Shown: piece by piece, positions 44,913 through 54,249 of the stretch
Numbering within the stretch: the stretch's first letter is position 1
Layout of the letters: each line of letters starts with the position of its first letter
Assembly: GCA_963722585.1 (NCBI GenBank)
Contig: CAVRNU010000042.1
Coordinates: 28,310-92,309 of the forward strand
Reading direction: 5' to 3'
Source: KBS-96 sp963722585
GTDB taxonomy: Bacteria > Acidobacteriota > Terriglobia > Bryobacterales > Bryobacteraceae
Length of the DNA stretch: 64,000 bases
Position numbers and translations under genes: made by a program
Notes under the pieces: generated by a model
What the model was told of the DNA's origin: nothing
The model's database searches: none
The model's input: the letters and a program-made list of their open reading frames with translations, nothing else

Positions 44913-45659
44913 GTGCGCCGCATTCGTTTCCACGTGGCCTACGACGGCACCGACTTTCACGGATGGCAGGTTCAACCGGGGCTACCCACGATACAGGGAA
45001 TCCTCGAATCCGCCATTGAAACAATCGAAGGCGCACCGGTGCACGTCGAAGCCTCGGGACGCACTGACGCGGGCGCGCACGCGTTCGATCAGGTTGCCGC
45101 GGTCTCGATTTGCAATCGAATTCCGGTCGACAATTTTCGCCGCGCTATAAACCGTCTCCTGCCGCCCACCATCCGCATCAACGAAGTCGCCGAAGTAGAT
45201 CTCCAATTTCACCCGCGATTTCACTGCACGCGAAAGACATACGAATACCGCATCTTCCGCGACGAAATCTGCCCGCCGTTCGAGCGCCGGTTCGTCTATC
45301 ATCATCCCTATCCGCTCGATGAAGCGGCCATGGCAGCCGCCGCAGCCCTATATGAAGGTGAGCACGATTTCAGCAGCTTTGCAGCCTCGGATGAGAGCGA
45401 CACGCTAGGCCGCTCGAAAGTGCGTGTCATCTTCAACTCGTCACTCGAACGCCATGGGCCCAAGCTTATCTACTGGGTAACCGGCTCCGGCTTCTTAAAA
45501 CACATGGTGCGCAACATGACCGGCGTCCTGCTCGAAGTAGGCAAACACAATATCGACGATTCCGGCATCCGGCTCCGCCTGAGCCAGCCTGGCATGACTC
45601 GCTCCGGGCCCACCGCTCCAGCCAGCGGCTTGTTCCTGGTCTCGGTTGAATACGAATAG
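44913..45659 (+). CDS. truA: tRNA pseudouridine(38-40) synthase
   Basis: A 248-residue pseudouridine synthase. RIRFHVAYDGTDFHGWQVQP opens the family, EASGRTDAGAHAF has the catalytic aspartate, and GSGFLKHMVRNMTGVLLEVG is the conserved C-terminal motif. It modifies the anticodon arm of many tRNAs. It starts with GTG directly after pyrE and ends only 3 bp from the stop of the convergent nth gene. Confidence 0.96.
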   Translation: MRRIRFHVAYDGTDFHGWQVQPGLPTIQGILESAIETIEGAPVHVEASGRTDAGAHAFDQVAAVSICNRIPVDNFRRAINRLLPPTIRINEVAEVDLQFHPRFHCTRKTYEYRIFRDEICPPFERRFVYHHPYPLDEAAMAAAAALYEGEHDFSSFAASDESDTLGRSKVRVIFNSSLERHGPKLIYWVTGSGFLKHMVRNMTGVLLEVGKHNIDDSGIRLRLSQPGMTRSGPTAPASGLFLVSVEYE

Positions 45660-45662
45660 CTG

Positions 45663-46367
45663 CTATCCGACGTTCTTATCCGCCGCGTAGCACACCGGCT
45701 CAATCGGGCACCTCTCGCATCGCGGCTTCCGCGCAACGCAAATCTGACGCCCGAAGTGGATCGCTTGGTGCGAGAACAAAATCCATCGCTCCGGAGGAAT
45801 GATCTTCATAAGGTCTTTCTCAATGTTCACCGGATCGGTTTTCTTTGTGAGGTCAAGTCTCAGCGCAACCCGTTGCACGTGTGTATCCACCACTACGCCT
45901 GACGCGATCCCGTAAGCCGTCCCAAGCACTACGTTCGCCGTCTTTCTAGCCGCGCCGGGCACCGTCAGCATCTCTTCTATCGTCATCGGCACCTTGCCCT
46001 TGTAATCAGCTAGTATCTTCTTCGCCGCGCCAATCAACGACTTCGATTTATTGTTGAAAAATCCGGTCGACTTGATTTCGTTCGCCAGCTCCTGCTGGTT
46101 CGCCGCCGCGAAGTCCCGCATAGTGGGATACTTTTCGAAAAGTCCCGGAGTCACCTTGTTAACCCGGTCGTCAGTGCATTGCGCCGATAGGATAGTTGCG
46201 ACGAGCAATTGCCATGCGTCTTTGTGATGCAATGCGCACGTGGCCTCGGGGAACATCAGATCAAAACCGTCAAGTATTCTCCGGACGCGTTGCGCGCGTT
46301 CAGCCGCCGTCTTCGGTTTCGGAACCTTTCGCGGCGGTGTTACGGGGTGAATTTCGAGAACGTCCAT
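45663..46367 (-). CDS. nth: Endonuclease III (base-excision DNA glycosylase)
   Basis: A 234-residue HhH-GPD glycosylase/AP lyase. LLVATILSAQCTDDRVN and the helix-hairpin-helix MLTVPGAARKTANVVL contain the catalytic lysine; VVDTHVQRVALRL holds the catalytic aspartate. The C-terminal CVARKPRCERCPIEPVC matches the C-x6-C-x2-C-x5-C [4Fe-4S] motif. It removes oxidised pyrimidines. It is slightly longer than E. coli Nth because of an N-terminal basic extension. The hairpin has AA where GVG-type residues are usual (PGAARK). Confidence 0.96.
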   Translation of the reverse strand: MDVLEIHPVTPPRKVPKPKTAAERAQRVRRILDGFDLMFPEATCALHHKDAWQLLVATILSAQCTDDRVNKVTPGLFEKYPTMRDFAAANQQELANEIKSTGFFNNKSKSLIGAAKKILADYKGKVPMTIEEMLTVPGAARKTANVVLGTAYGIASGVVVDTHVQRVALRLDLTKKTDPVNIEKDLMKIIPPERWILFSHQAIHFGRQICVARKPRCERCPIEPVCYAADKNVG

Positions 46368-46388
46368 TGCTGCCTACGATAGCGCAGG

Positions 46389-47865
46389 TTAAGACATTTT
46401 TTCCGCGAATCGAAGCACGTAATACTGCCACGGTTCGAGGCCAACATAGAAGCCGTCGTTCCACAGCTCATTCCCGTTGCGGTCGAACACGTCGCTGCCA
46501 AGGAGACTCGAAAGCCTCCATTGCTTGCCCGCCAGATTGGCCCAGGGCAGACGGATTCGCCCTTGTGAACTCGTGCCAGCAAAGTTGATGACAACCAAAA
46601 ACCTGCCTCCCGGCCCCTCCCAGCACCAGCTCAAAAGATTCTTCGCCGTTTCGTTATCAGACCAGCCTTCCGCCAGGCAAAGCTCCCACGGTCCTTCCTC
46701 GCTTTTGACGGTTTTAGTTACGCGTCTAATCTGCGAGTAGAATTCTGAAAAACTTCCGTCGCAAGGCTCAAGCGGGCCTCGACCGAGCTGCACCGGAATC
46801 TTGAGTTTCGAACCGCAAAATTGGCCATCGTGATAGAGGATTGCGCCGGGCAGGGTGGCAATCGCAACTGCTGCCGCTCGGTGCCGCGGAGGCAGTAGGG
46901 CCGCAGCCAGCCCTCTCTTCATCGTGATTTTCAAGAAAGCGAATCAGCTTGTTTTGATACTGCAGGCCGGCTCCCAGATGCATCCGGATCGATGCGGCGT
47001 CGTCATGGATCAGCCGGTCATAGAGCCGCTTATCGTAGCAATAGTCGAAGCCCAATTGCTGCAGGTTCCATTCGAGGTCCCAATACGCTTCGGCAATAAA
47101 GAGGAAATCGGGTCTCGACCGCCGGACACCCTGAATCATTTCCGTCCAGTACTCGGTTTTGGGCATCGCTCCGGCGGCGTTTCCCCACGTTTTCTTGAAA
47201 ATGTCGGTCAGCAACAGCATCGCCATATCGCATCGCACGCCATCGCATTGGGTCGCGATTTCACGCAAAGTATCGAGCGCGGCCTTCCGGTAACTCAGCG
47301 CAAATGCGTTCACTTGCGCCGTATCGGTCCAGGGCGGAAAATAAGGATCGCGACCGTACGCAAGGGCGTTGCCACCCACGCTGAAATAGTTTTCAGGCGC
47401 CGCTTTGAGTTGGCTTTCGCTCGCGTGAATGAAATATTCAGGATGCTCGGTAACCCACGCGTGGTCGATCGCCACGTGATTCGGGACAAAATCGAGAATC
47501 AGTTTCAAACCTCGCTGCCTAAGCTCTTCGCGCGCCGCGCCCACGCTTCCTATGCGTTCGTCCACTTTGTATGCCTTGATGCCATAAGGCGACCCGGGAA
47601 TGTCATCTCCCGTGAACCCGGGCAATATCCGCCGGAACTCGGAAATCAAGTCGGGCAAGCCGAGCGCAACCTTCCTCGCTGCCGGGCTTCGCTGCCACAC
47701 TCCCATGAGCCAGACCGCATCGCACTCGAGCTTTCCTAATGCGTCCCACTCGACCGTTGGAGCATTCGACAGATCGATCCGCCACCCATACTTGCCGCTC
47801 AATTGGTCCAGCCAGACAAATGTGTTGATCTCGTAAATTACAGGATTTCTGGGAAAGCCAGGCAC
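46389..47865 (-). pseudogene. GH13 alpha-amylase-family gene split by a frameshift
   Basis: The first frame (from 47865) encodes ~325 recognisable residues: YEINTFVWLDQ, LKLILDFVPNHVAIDH, CDGVRCDMAMLLL (GH13 nucleophile region), LFIAEAYWDLEW (acid) and RFLENHDEERA (third conserved Asp). It then runs into unrelated sequence. The next frame, from about 46905, continues AALLPPRHRAAAVAIATLPGAILYHDGQ to the C-terminal beta domain (EPWQYYVLRFAEK). The break coincides with a tandem GCTGGCTG (46904-46911); removing four bases or one base restores the frame. The full product would be a cytoplasmic ~490-residue glucan hydrolase or sucrose phosphorylase-like enzyme. Real mutation or sequencing error cannot be told apart here. 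Confidence 0.8.
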
Positions 47866-47877
47866 GGATTTACCTCA

Positions 47878-48813
47878 TTATCCTTTCGGCACGGAAACCA
47901 TGATGTTTCGAAACTGCAGACCACCTGTATGATCGCCCTGAATGTAGAACGATCCGGGCTTTCCTTCATCGGCGTCCAACGCGCCTCCCGTGATACCTTC
48001 GATCTCCTTGTTGTCGATCACCGTGACACCGTTCCGCACCACCGTCACCATGCGCCCCACCAGCGTAACGTCAAACGTTTCCCACTTGCCCGGCGTGCGC
48101 GGCAGTTCTGTGCTCGGCGCAATCCGCCCGTAGATCGATCCCATTTGGCGCTCCATCGGTTCGCTGTGCGCTGGCTCATATTCAAGTTGAACCTCATACC
48201 GGCCGCGCAGATAAAAACCGCTGTTCGCGCCCTCCGGACAATTCACCTCGAAGTGCAGTTTGAAATCTTCGAATTCGCGCTTCGATTTCAAATTTGCGCC
48301 GTGCGCCTCGTTCACGAGCAGCCCATCCTTGACGACCCAATGGTCGTTCCCTACGTCGCCGATCGGCTGCCATCCGTCCAGATTTTTGCCGTTGAAGAGC
48401 GCTACCGGTTTCGTCCATGCCTTTGGCGCGCTGCGTTTCAACTCGGGCGCCCGGACGCCCGCGAGCGGCGTTACGTCATTCCCGCGCTTCTGGACGCCGG
48501 TCAATCGTTCGCCCGTCGCATCCAGCTCCCATGTCGTCGCTGGCCGATTTGCCGAAGCCGGCGATGCGATGAAACTTAAATGCCGCCCTTCCACATGAAA
48601 ATCCCTCACTTGACGGACGTTGCCGCCCGTAGGCTGGAACCATATTTCGAGGCTCCCGTCTTTTTCGGTTACACCCAACCAGTTAGCTCCCATGCCGTGA
48701 GCGGTCTTGACATCGAAATCCCACCGCCCCAGAAAGGGGCTGGCGGCGTTCTGAGCAAGAACCTGGATGACCACCGCGCCAACCAGAATCAAAACAGCGG
48801 AAAGATGTCGCAT
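47878..48813 (-). CDS. Exported DUF1080 (3-keto-disaccharide hydrolase-like) protein
   Basis: A 311-residue protein with a signal peptide (AVLILVGAVVIQVLAQ). Residues ~25-110 form a beta-rich domain (LGRWDFDVKTAHGMG, WELDATGERLTGVQK). The C-terminal DUF1080 concanavalin-like domain follows (LFNGKNLDGWQPIG, CPEGANSGFYLRGRYEVQLEY, FYIQGDHTGGLQFRNI). DUF1080 includes 3-keto-glycoside hydrolases in Bacteroidetes. Upstream of and 12 bp from the GH13 gene in the same direction, it may belong to a carbohydrate unit. Confidence 0.88.
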   Translation of the reverse strand: MRHLSAVLILVGAVVIQVLAQNAASPFLGRWDFDVKTAHGMGANWLGVTEKDGSLEIWFQPTGGNVRQVRDFHVEGRHLSFIASPASANRPATTWELDATGERLTGVQKRGNDVTPLAGVRAPELKRSAPKAWTKPVALFNGKNLDGWQPIGDVGNDHWVVKDGLLVNEAHGANLKSKREFEDFKLHFEVNCPEGANSGFYLRGRYEVQLEYEPAHSEPMERQMGSIYGRIAPSTELPRTPGKWETFDVTLVGRMVTVVRNGVTVIDNKEIEGITGGALDADEGKPGSFYIQGDHTGGLQFRNIMVSVPKG

Positions 48814-48849
48814 GCTGGCAGTGTATTACGCCAGCGTTTTCGGATCGGA

Positions 48850-49704
48850 TTATGGCCGCGCCATCATCGCTTCGAGCCGCTTGATTCGTTCGGCTGTGCT
48901 GGGGTGTGTCGAGAACAACCGCTGCAGCGTTTCCCCCGTAAACGGCTGAACAATGAACAGGTGGGCGGTTGCGGGGCTCGCGTCCATCGGAATGCGGCGG
49001 GAATAAGAATCCAATTTCTGCAAAGCGGAAATGAGCTTGCCCGGGGCTCCCGTGTATTTGGCGGATGCCTCGTCGGCATCGTATTCCCTCGTTCGCGAAA
49101 TAGCCATTTGAATCAGCAGCGCTGCAATCGGCGCGAGAATCATCATGAGCAGTCCGCCAAACGCGCCGCCGCCGCCTTCCTCCTCATCGCGCGAACGCGG
49201 CCCGAAGAAATACACCATTCTCGAAAGAAACGTGATGGCGGATGCGATCGTCGCGGCGACCGAACTAATCAAAATGTCGCGATGCAGCACATGGCCCAAC
49301 TCATGAGCCACCACTCCTTCGATCTCGCCATCGTCCATCAGCGACAGAATGCCGGTGGTAAAGGCCACGGAAGCATGATTCGGATTCCGGCCGGTCGCGA
49401 ACGCATTCGGCGAATCCTCCGGAATGAGCCAAAGCTTGGGCATCGGTATATTCATCCGCGTAGCCAATCCGGCCACTATTGGAGCAACACGGCTGTACAC
49501 GTACGGATTCTGATCGGGCGTGACCGGCTGTGCCGAGTACGTCATCAGCGCGATACGGTCGGAAAAGAAATAGCTGAAAAAATTCATGCCTACCGCCAAC
49601 AGTAGGCCAAAATAGAGACCGTTTCTTCCGCCGATCAGTTCCCCGCCCCACAGCAGAAGCCCGCTTAGTAACCCGAGAAGCAAAACGGTCTTAACCGAGT
49701 TCAT
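48850..49704 (-). CDS. htpX: HtpX-type membrane zinc protease
   Basis: A 284-residue M48 protease. There are two N-terminal membrane helices and two after the catalytic site. VVAHELGHVLHRD is the HExxH zinc motif, and the third ligand Glu is probably in REYDADEASAKYTG. It degrades misfolded membrane proteins in concert with FtsH. The product looks complete and of normal length. Confidence 0.95.
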   Translation of the reverse strand: MNSVKTVLLLGLLSGLLLWGGELIGGRNGLYFGLLLAVGMNFFSYFFSDRIALMTYSAQPVTPDQNPYVYSRVAPIVAGLATRMNIPMPKLWLIPEDSPNAFATGRNPNHASVAFTTGILSLMDDGEIEGVVAHELGHVLHRDILISSVAATIASAITFLSRMVYFFGPRSRDEEEGGGGAFGGLLMMILAPIAALLIQMAISRTREYDADEASAKYTGAPGKLISALQKLDSYSRRIPMDASPATAHLFIVQPFTGETLQRLFSTHPSTAERIKRLEAMMARP

Positions 49705-49747
49705 ACCTACTTATTAGACGCCCGCGTCGCCGAGCGCGCTTCCTGTT

Positions 49748-50194
49748 TCAGCTCAAACGGGCTTTCACCTTTTCGCTAAGTACTTTACCATCCACACGTT
49801 TACCAGCCAACTTCGCCTGAGCGGCCTTCATCGCAATTCCCATTTGTTTCGAACTGCTGGCGCCGGTTTCAGAAATTGCCTGGTCGATCGCTCGGTTCAT
49901 CTCCTCGTCGGAGGCAGCAGCCGGAAGGTACGACTCGATCAGCTTCAGCTCCGCCTCTTCCTTTTCCGCCAAATCGTTTCGATTGCCTTTCCGGAAAAGT
50001 TCCGCCGCCTCCCTCCGCTGCTTCATGAGCGTGCTCATGACCTGCATCTCAGAGGCTTCATCCAGCGGCTTCATCGAGTCGATCTCCTGCTTTTTCAATG
50101 CCGCCTTGATCATCCGCACCGCTCCAAGCCGCGCCTCGTCCTTGGCCTTCATCGCCTCAACCATATCTTTTTGAATCTGTTCCAGCAGGGGCAT
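49748..50194 (-). CDS. GatB/YqeY domain protein
   Basis: A 148-residue protein matching YqeY along its length (LEQIQKDMVEAMKAKDEARLG, VRMIKAALKKQEID, LIESYLPAAASDEEM, KQMGIAMKAAQAKLAG). The domain resembles the tRNA-binding tail of GatB, but free-standing YqeY has no proven role. It is separated by 43 bp from htpX in the same direction. Confidence 0.92.
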   Translation of the reverse strand: MPLLEQIQKDMVEAMKAKDEARLGAVRMIKAALKKQEIDSMKPLDEASEMQVMSTLMKQRREAAELFRKGNRNDLAEKEEAELKLIESYLPAAASDEEMNRAIDQAISETGASSSKQMGIAMKAAQAKLAGKRVDGKVLSEKVKARLS

Positions 50195-50393
50195 GCACCT
50201 ATTCTACGGAGCGGCGACGCGCGTCGTCCGAGCCGCGACCGTGTGAGGGAGCGGTTTGGGCATTTTTGCGACTGGAAAGTAACTAAACACCGCAAAGTAT
50301 GCAGGCGCGACGTATTGAAATTCATCGCAAGGCCGGTCGGGCACCAACCGCCACAATGCCTCTAATACGTCGCTCTAAGCCATCAGGTGATCT

Positions 50394-51491
50394 CTAGCAC
50401 TCGCGAACAGCGGCGTCCGCTTCGGCCGCCATTTCAAGTAACATGTTCGTGAATGACTCAGGTTGGCCAATGAATAGGCCATCATCGATGAAACTGGTAA
50501 TCGCTCCTTTCGCATCGATTTGTCCAGGGCCAGTCGGGCGAATAACTGCGCAGAGCGGCAGATCGTTGCTGATAAATTCGCAAGGAACGGGAAAAATTAA
50601 GTTCGTCTGAAACAGTTCTTCCGGCTGCAGCTCGTTAAATCGGGGAAGGTCAATCCGTCATCTGAGACGGGGTTCTGCGAATTGGCAAACAAGAATGGAG
50701 GCCCCTGAACGGCGTTGCCCGCAAAATCCATCCATTCGCCGAAATGCCGTATTTCGTCTCCCCCAATACTCAAAGTAATTTTCAGCACCTCCAGGCTCGA
50801 AACTTTTTGACTCAGAGTGGCGTAGAGACTCGACCCGCCTTGCTCAATGAATCCAAAATGAAAAGCGGCTGTGTTAGCGATCACCTGGATGTGGTCAGGA
50901 TCGTTGAAGTCCGAGTTGTTGGTTGGAATGGCTTTTCGATTCTTGATCTCAAGGGCTTGCATAAATGCAGCCCCGAAATCCGGATTAGTGTTGCTGCGAT
51001 CGCGGATGTACCAGCTTGTATCCACAGTAAGATTGGTGAGATTAGTGAGACGCTTAGCCGTCTTATTGGCGCCATTCGCCTGACTGCTGGGGAGCGTTCT
51101 GAAAGCATCGAGATTTACAGGCTTCTCGCCCTTGAAGACCAAATATGCGTTGAGGAAATTTGCGTGACTCAACTCATCGAGCGTGTTACTGGTGATGTAC
51201 TGCGAACCATCGGAATCGAGGAACTGGAAAGCGAGTTGATAGTTATTCTGTGTTCCCTGAGTGACTCCACCGAGCTCAGTATACTGCTCCCACAAGTCGG
51301 CTTACATTATTTCAGCCGCAGCAACAATTTTAATTTCGCGACCATCACCCGGCGTGAGTGGACCGGACGCCTGCGTGAACGCCTTCTTTCCTCCCAGCAC
51401 GGCACTTCCCGCCACGGCCGTTCCCGTTGCGAGAGCGCCACGCAGAAAGAGCGGCATTGTTGACCGTTGTGCTGTTACTATTGCGTTTCAT
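50394..51491 (-). pseudogene. Ferritin-like (Ferritin_2) exported protein gene with three lesions
   Basis: A strong AAAGGAG site precedes an ATG at 51491 (MKRNSNSTTV). One base is out of step before the frame that reads PLFLRGALATGTAVAGSAV, a signal-like segment. That frame continues to IVAAAEIM, meets an in-frame TAA (51304-51302), and resumes as ADLWEQYTELGGV. Next come QFLDSDGSQYITSNTLDELS and SHANFLNAYLVFKG, typical of the Ferritin_2/desiccation-related family. Near 50645-50660 the frame shifts again, continuing as DLPRFNELQPEELFQTN through FIDDGLFIGQPESF to a TAG at 50394. Restored, it would be ~365 residues. A substitution to stop plus two indels makes decay more likely than simple homopolymer error. 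Confidence 0.7.
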
Positions 51492-51969
51492 ACATCTCCT
51501 TTAGATCCTCTGGCGCGGTAAACCTGGCTCCGTTCAGCATGCGGTACGTGGCCGATGGGCGTAGCGCACGTAACGTAAAAAATTTGTAATTTCCGAACGT
51601 GACGCGCGGATCAAAGGTGAAAGCGGCGATCGAACAGTTGACGAGTGTCTGTTCGGTTCAGGAAGGCGGCGCCGGAGTGTAACTGCCGGTCGCCACGGCG
51701 CAGCAGTGTGAGATGTACTTTATGGAAATTTAGCGTTGACCGAGGCCCCCAGTTCGCAACCGTGAAGGAACGATTTCCAAATCTGGCCAACGATGTAGCT
51801 CGGCCGTCCGGCCGCACCGCCCGAAGAAGCACCAGGCGCGGCGCCGCTTCGTGAGCGTGATCGGCCGGGGCAGAGCTTCAGGCCGGTACAAGACGCGAGA
51901 GAAGGGCGTCATTGATTGCGTTGCGCCCGTCTTGACCGGACTGAGCACGTTATCAACTGTGTTCATCAT
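51478..51969 (-). pseudogene. Remnant of an unidentified gene upstream of the ferritin-like gene
   Basis: Protein-like stretches lie in different frames. A start MMNTVDNVLSPVKTG at 51969 leads to FSRVLYRPEALPRPITLT. In another frame there is a convincing C-terminus (FTFDPRVTFGNYKFFTLRAL, ATYRMLNGARFTAPEDLK, EMYETQ) ending at a TAG at 51478, ten bases into the ferritin-like gene. That coupling suggests an old two-gene operon. I recognise no family. The middle portion cannot be assembled into one frame by a single correction. Confidence 0.35.
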
Positions 51970-52030
51970 CGCTGCAATCTCTTCTAACAGGTAAAGCGCA
52001 AATGGTACGCGTTATGGATCACGCGCAAGC

Positions 52031-52852
52031 TTACGGTTTTCGAGCGAAATTCAGAAACAGCGTTACGGACGACCCTACCGGACGCGTGCGGTCACGTGCC
52101 TTTGCATCGGCGACCCAGGCAAGAGGCTCGTCATTCCCGGTGGACTCCGCAAGCCACTCGGCAGTTTGCACAATGTCAAACACCTTGTCTGAACTTTCAA
52201 ACGATGGCGCGATTAGCTGTGCTGGGTGGACCCTTATATCGACGAATCCCGCCCGTCGGAGCGTCTTGCCCAATTGCCGGCCAATCCACGGGTTTCGGAA
52301 ACTTTCCCCAAATAGCTGAGTAATCCGCCGAACCATGCTCCGGTTGTCGTGATCGATCGTGAACGTGCCCCAATCGGGTTCGGCGCAGACGACTATGCCG
52401 CCGGGACGAACCGCCCGAGACATCTCGGCCAGCACGGAAGCCGGTGTCGCAACATGTTGAAGCACGCGATCCGCCTTGCACGAATCGAGAGACTCGCCTT
52501 CAAAGGGTAGGCTTTGAATATCTGCACAAATGAAATCGACGGCATCTGAATCTCCGCTCATTGCGCGCGCCTGTTCGAGAAGGGTCATGCTCGAGTCCAC
52601 CCCAATTGCCTGCCCTCGCGGTCCGATAAGCCGGGCAAGGCGGAGCACATCGAAACCAAGTCCGCAGCCGAGATCGGCCACGACGCCGCCCGGCTGCGGA
52701 TTCATTCCTTCGAGGATTAAAGCCTTATAGCTCTGAAACGAAGGCAGAGAGTCAAGGAACTCAAGGCAGTGTGCCATCTTTGCCGCAGCGGCCGCATCGA
52801 CGTTACGGAAACCCGTCGCGAGATAGTTTTCGTTCCGTTGATCGTCACGCAT
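52031..52852 (-). CDS. Class I SAM-dependent methyltransferase
   Basis: About 273 residues. The SAM-binding core reads VVADLGCGLGFDVLRLARL (motif I), IGVDSSMTLLEQARA, VDFICADIQSLPFEGESLD and ADRVLQHVATPASVLAEMSRAVRPGG. This is the Methyltransf_11/UbiE-like pattern; the substrate is unknown. The frame extends upstream to 53023, but that would overlap the CXXCH protein gene. The ATG at 52852 begins just before the family-like DDQRNENYLATGFRNVD, so I use it. It is the last gene of a three-gene set. Confidence 0.85.
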   Translation of the reverse strand: MRDDQRNENYLATGFRNVDAAAAAKMAHCLEFLDSLPSFQSYKALILEGMNPQPGGVVADLGCGLGFDVLRLARLIGPRGQAIGVDSSMTLLEQARAMSGDSDAVDFICADIQSLPFEGESLDSCKADRVLQHVATPASVLAEMSRAVRPGGIVVCAEPDWGTFTIDHDNRSMVRRITQLFGESFRNPWIGRQLGKTLRRAGFVDIRVHPAQLIAPSFESSDKVFDIVQTAEWLAESTGNDEPLAWVADAKARDRTRPVGSSVTLFLNFARKP

Positions 52853-52983
52853 CAAACCGCGCAAATTGTTGTGGCTGACCGCTCCCTGTGGTCGCGGCTC
52901 GGAAACTCGCTGCAAAACGTCCAATGTCTTTGCCGAGTCGCGCCTCGAAGGAGGCGGTTTCCGCAATTTGCTCCGGAAAATAA

Positions 52984-54249
52984 CTATGGAGTACAGTTCT
53001 GGAAAGACGCGCCGGCTGGACAAGCTTCAAACAGCGACCACACAAAGTCGCGCCGAATCCAGTCCGTGGACGGCAGCGGTTCGGGGTTCCCGACGGGATT
53101 GATGGTATTCAAGAACTTAATACCATCGGTACCGTCGGTGCTGACGGACGACACGGCATGGCAGCTTATGCAAGACGATTCCGTCAGCGGCACGCCTGCA
53201 TTCTCTCCCTCGATGATCGAATTCCCCAGCAGGGTCGGTTTCTGATCGTCGGTAAAGAAGACCTGAACTCCGTCAAGCCGATAGTTCTTCCATTCGGGAG
53301 CCAGCTTCGCTGAGGCCATCAGATTCGCCAGTTTCGTGGTCAGTTGAGTGCTTGCGCCGTGCGTCTGGGCCGGGTTCGAACCAAAGAAGTCGCTGCATCC
53401 CAGCACCTTACAGCGGTTGGGATTGGTCGTGGGAAACTGCGCCTCGAAAGTCGCCCAAATCCAATTTTCCGTCAGCTTCGAAATAAGATGCATTCCCGCC
53501 AAAGCGTAACAGTTTCCGTTGATCATCTCGACATGAATATTCTGAGTGAAGCCGGAAGGAAGTTTATTGCAATTGATATCAATGCTCGAGAGCTGAATCC
53601 AGTCGGCCTTGATCTCGACCGAGGTCTTCGGGAACTGTATGTTGCGGCCAGCGGAGGCAGCTTGCTTCTGCCCGTTGCGGTTCCATAAATTCGTACCGGC
53701 AATGTAATCTTCGGTGGCGCCATTCTCGCGCACCTCCTCACAGAGGACAAGGTTCGGCTGGTTCGGGGGCGGAAAATGGGATGCGTTACAGTTCTGGTTT
53801 GGTGCTCCCAACAGGCCGGGTATCACCGTAGCTAGGCCGGGGTTCTTGACCAATGCGAGCGGGCTGGCATGCAGCATGTGGGTCGCGCTGCTTTCTTGAG
53901 CCACCGTATTGGGAACCTTCAAAACCGTCGCCGGGTCCAGCGGATAGAATTGCGACTGTTCTATCCAGTTTTCCCAGACAACATATGGATATTCATTCTG
54001 GTTAACGGGACATGTGGCGGCCACCCAAATCCGCCAAGCCGTTTCTTCAATGCTCGAGTAAACGTGGTTCGGGGGTGAGCAGGCGTTTAGGCTCGATGCC
54101 GGCTGTTGGGTATCGCTCGACGACTGCGAACCGTTCGGGCTTGCTAGCGCCGCAACTGCGGCCGGTTGGTGGCCGTTACGCAATATCAACGTGGAAATTA
54201 CTGGTATCGACAGCAGAATTGCGGCCGATGAAATTACTATGAGTTTCAC
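52984..54249 (-). CDS. Exported protein with a single CXXCH haem-binding motif near its C-terminus
   Basis: A 421-residue protein. The N-terminal hydrophobic segment (LIVISSAAILLSIPVISTLI) is a signal or anchor. The body has many Trp and several scattered Cys (for example NACSPPNHVYSS, WVAATCPVNQNEYP, CNASHFPPPNQPNLVLCEEV). CISCH at about residue 375 is the only CXXCH, so one c-type haem is likely. I recognise no named family. It starts with GTG at 54249, behind AAAGGAG, overlapping the stop of the upstream methyltransferase gene as GTGA. Confidence 0.75.
   Translation of the reverse strand: MKLIVISSAAILLSIPVISTLILRNGHQPAAVAALASPNGSQSSSDTQQPASSLNACSPPNHVYSSIEETAWRIWVAATCPVNQNEYPYVVWENWIEQSQFYPLDPATVLKVPNTVAQESSATHMLHASPLALVKNPGLATVIPGLLGAPNQNCNASHFPPPNQPNLVLCEEVRENGATEDYIAGTNLWNRNGQKQAASAGRNIQFPKTSVEIKADWIQLSSIDINCNKLPSGFTQNIHVEMINGNCYALAGMHLISKLTENWIWATFEAQFPTTNPNRCKVLGCSDFFGSNPAQTHGASTQLTTKLANLMASAKLAPEWKNYRLDGVQVFFTDDQKPTLLGNSIIEGENAGVPLTESSCISCHAVSSVSTDGTDGIKFLNTINPVGNPEPLPSTDWIRRDFVWSLFEACPAGASFQNCTP

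Noticed and set aside
46855..47739. 294-codon plus-strand frame opposite the GH13 gene
   Set aside because: Antisense to recognisable GH13 motifs; no independent support.
50597..51295. 232-codon frame starting at TTG 51295 as an intact gene
   Set aside because: The TTG is a leucine codon inside the ferritin-like domain; homology extends past the upstream TAA and past the downstream frameshift.
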